From: Chloroflexota bacterium
GTDB taxonomy: Bacteria; Chloroflexota; Dehalococcoidia; Lucifugimonadales; Australimonadaceae
DNA: 8,396 nt
Assembly: GCA_027625205.1 (NCBI GenBank)
Contig: JAQBVZ010000022.1
Coordinates: forward strand, 1-8,396
Reading direction: 5' to 3'
Below the pieces are notes generated by a model, which was not told the DNA's origin, made no database searches, and saw only the letters and a list, made by a program, of their open reading frames with translations. This document shows, piece by piece, positions 7,177 to 8,396 of the stretch. Positions within the stretch are counted from its first letter, which is position 1. Each line of letters begins with the position of its first letter. Position numbers and translations under genes: made by a program.

Positions 7177-7327
7177 CCTATTTGTTCACGTTCGGTGAAC
7201 GTTCGGGCCGCGGCTCTGGGGCCCATTCCACCCTTGCGCAGACACCGGTTTGCAGCTACTCCGGCTCTCTGTGGACTGCGACTGAAGGCGTACTCTTCCC
7301 CTTCACAGCCTGTCGTATTTCGTAAAT

Positions 7328-7357
7328 ATCATAGGCAGCAGCCAGCGCGGCTGTCAA
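7328..7357 (-). promoter_or_regulatory. Sigma-70-type promoter of the trp operon
   Basis: On the minus strand a perfect -35 box TTGACA (7357-7352) and a five-of-six -10 box TATGAT (7333-7328) are separated by 18 nt. Transcription would start near 7321, about 10 nt before the base of T-box stem I and about 300 nt before trpE. The -35 box lies only 16 nt past the sortase stop codon. No operator is evident, consistent with control resting in the leader RNA. Confidence 0.85.
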
Positions 7358-7373
7358 GGAGTAACACTGGGCC

Positions 7374-8189
7374 TCACACCTCTGTCGTGAGGGGCCTGTA
7401 GCCCACCAATTCTGCAGTCACCAGCAGGCGGTGATCATACTTCAAGCGTGGGTAACAGGAGACCAATGTAATCTGTGAATTGTCTGTTTGATAGAGCGTT
7501 AGCTCTTCCTGAGGTATGACGTCCGTTTGGCTGACGCGGTAAAGGTACGCTGTATTTTCAGCGTAGGTGATGATAAAGACCTCTTCCCCAGACTGGAGCA
7601 GTTCAGGCACCTGGGGAAGCCGGGAAAAGACGTTCCCTTCATCAGAGAAGATGCTTTCCAGGTGGCCAAAGTACCAGCCGTTGCCATCTGTGCCAGGGTT
7701 TGGAGTCTGAGGGATGTGGCCGATAGTGAATTTGGGCGTTTCATATTCCCGGCTACTCTGCAGGTTCCGGATGCCGAGTTCCTCTACCGTGGCGTCTATG
7801 CCCACGGCGGGGATGCTCAACCGGGATGCCTGTGTTATGCCGGCGCCTGGAAGCCCAGCGCCCGGTTCCAGGGGGATGAACCCTGCATCCAGGTTTTCTT
7901 GCCCAAGGCGTACGGTTCCTCTAGGGTCTGCCCAAAGGCGGGACGAGAGGAACACTCCGGGATACAGGGTCTGATTACGCGGGTCAGGTCCTGAGGAATT
8001 GGGAACGCCATCTACGCTGGAGGCACCCTGAAACCCTGCGAGAACGTCTTCCCCTTGGTTGTCACTCACCTGTAAACGGTCTAGGCCCGTGCCCGCCACA
8101 AATACATAGCCGTAATAAGCGGCACTGATGGCCAAAAGCATAAGGCCGGTGCTAAGGAGGGCTATGGCTGTACGCCGTCTTGAGAACAT
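7374..8189 (-). CDS. Sortase family transpeptidase (class uncertain, D/E-like)
   Basis: Sortases are membrane-anchored cysteine transpeptidases that cut a C-terminal sorting signal and attach surface proteins to the cell envelope or to each other. This 271-residue protein starts MFSRRR and has one hydrophobic segment (about 7-33), an N-terminal anchor with the catalytic part outside. A low-complexity spacer of ~85 residues leads to the sortase barrel (about 122-265). The catalytic residues are H176 in GWYFGHLES, C245 in ITLVSCYP (family TLxTC) and R254 in YDHRLLVTAEL. The TLVSCYP ending resembles class D/E enzymes, but I cannot settle the class. A TAGGAG ribosome site lies 13 nt before the ATG, rather far, yet an in-frame TAG 12 nt upstream forbids a longer protein. 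No LPxTG-type substrate is in the window. It lies upstream of the trp promoter with no clear functional link. Confidence 0.93.
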   Translation of the reverse strand: MFSRRRTAIALLSTGLMLLAISAAYYGYVFVAGTGLDRLQVSDNQGEDVLAGFQGASSVDGVPNSSGPDPRNQTLYPGVFLSSRLWADPRGTVRLGQENLDAGFIPLEPGAGLPGAGITQASRLSIPAVGIDATVEELGIRNLQSSREYETPKFTIGHIPQTPNPGTDGNGWYFGHLESIFSDEGNVFSRLPQVPELLQSGEEVFIITYAENTAYLYRVSQTDVIPQEELTLYQTDNSQITLVSCYPRLKYDHRLLVTAELVGYRPLTTEV

Positions 8190-8396
8190 GGAGGCTTGCT
8201 AGCTCCTACGGGTCATGGATAGCTACATATGGAGTCTACCATTTGTATATGTATGCGTTCCCGTGGACAAACTCGTTCTCGCTAGCCATAAGAACGGTTG
8301 GAGAATTATGTGCATGGCAACGTCAATCAGACCTCTTGGTACACGATTAGCATAAGAGCGGTTATACGTTGCTGCCGGTGGGGGTGGGGGGTGGTT
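8190..8396. other. Non-coding region upstream of the sortase gene
   Basis: I see no gene in these 207 bases. On the minus strand they hold the sortase ribosome site (TAGGAG, 8208-8203). A weak promoter candidate, TTGTCC with TACAAA about 17 nt on, is only a four-of-six match at each box. The region also contains an imperfect direct repeat (annotated separately) and a G-rich stretch on the plus strand at 8377-8394 (GGTGGGGGTGGGGGGTGG). Confidence 0.5.
8283..8363. repeat. Imperfect 16-17-nt direct repeat pair upstream of the sortase
   Basis: TAGCCATAAGAACGGTT (8283-8299) and TAGCATAAGAGCGGTT (8348-8363) on the plus strand differ by one inserted C and one A/G change. The copies start 65 nt apart, about six helical turns. 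They could be binding sites for a regulator of the sortase gene or of something to the right, or chance. No third copy is visible. Confidence 0.45.

Larger units (their letters stand above)
7036..7310 (-). promoter_or_regulatory. Trp-specific T-box leader RNA (riboswitch) of the trp operon
   Basis: The leader matches the T-box plan throughout. Stem I begins GGC (7310-7308), pairing with GCC (7214-7212). GTGA (7306-7303) faces AGA (7217-7215) as a K-turn/GA motif, and GGGG pairs CCCC. The AGTA S-turn (7294-7291) faces a specifier loop with UGG at 7230-7228 followed by A. CGCAG/CTGCG and CCTT/AAGG pair above it, and AGAGAGCCGG...AAACCGG forms the distal end. A 6-bp hairpin (7200-7195 with 7189-7184) and a CGGGA/TCCCG hairpin (7170-7158) follow. 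The antiterminator (7083-7053) has AAGGG/CCCTT and GTGG/CCGC around the bulge UGGCAAC (7078-7072; consensus UGGNACC). UGGC would pair with a tRNA GCCA end, as expected for tRNA-Trp with G73. Uncharged tRNA-Trp should stabilise the antiterminator and switch on trpEG...B. I assigned the pairings by eye. Confidence 0.95.

Noticed and set aside
7100..7260. Leader-peptide attenuator of the E. coli type
   Set aside because: No short ORF with tandem Trp codons is found. The UGG present is the T-box specifier and the rest of the T-box is intact.
8377..8394. G-quadruplex candidate at the right edge
   Set aside because: G-runs are present, but two are only GG, it is at the window edge, and nothing ties it to a gene.

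Overview
This window carries most of a bacterial tryptophan-biosynthesis operon, read entirely on the minus strand (right to left), with a sortase gene just upstream of it. In transcription order the layout is: sortase (8189-7374); a promoter (about 7357-7328); a tryptophan-specific T-box leader with its antiterminator and terminator (about 7310-7036); trpE (7020-5569); trpG (5520-4957); an unrecognised two-membrane-segment protein (4944-4198); trpD (4167-3118); an unrecognised small histidine-rich ORF (3103-2801); trpC (2796-2002); trpF (1982-1272); and trpB (1275-70). trpA, the usual last gene, is not in the 69 bases left after trpB. If present, it lies beyond the left edge.

The genes work together as one pathway. 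TrpE and TrpG make anthranilate from chorismate and glutamine. TrpD attaches phosphoribose, TrpF isomerises the product, TrpC closes the indole ring, and TrpB (normally with TrpA) joins indole to serine. Every recognised enzyme keeps its main catalytic motifs, so the pathway looks functional. Control is legible in the leader. A near-consensus sigma-70 type promoter is followed by a T-box RNA with a UGG (Trp) specifier, an antiterminator bulge beginning UGGC (complementary to a GCCA tRNA 3' end), and a competing GC-rich terminator. Uncharged tRNA-Trp should therefore allow read-through into trpE. The leader also shows that the long trpE reading frame, which could start at 7110, must really start near 7020, because its first 30 codons lie over the antiterminator and terminator.

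The organism is probably a bacterium of moderately high GC. T-box control of trp, the gene order E-G-D-C-F-B and the style of the proteins suggest Chloroflexota (perhaps Dehalococcoidia-like) or, less likely, a Firmicutes relative. This is inference from memory of families, not a search.

The two least explained elements are the extra genes inside the operon: the membrane protein between trpG and trpD, and the small His-rich ORF between trpD and trpC, whose codon use differs from its neighbours. I see no CRISPR array, tRNA, rRNA, transposon or phage gene.
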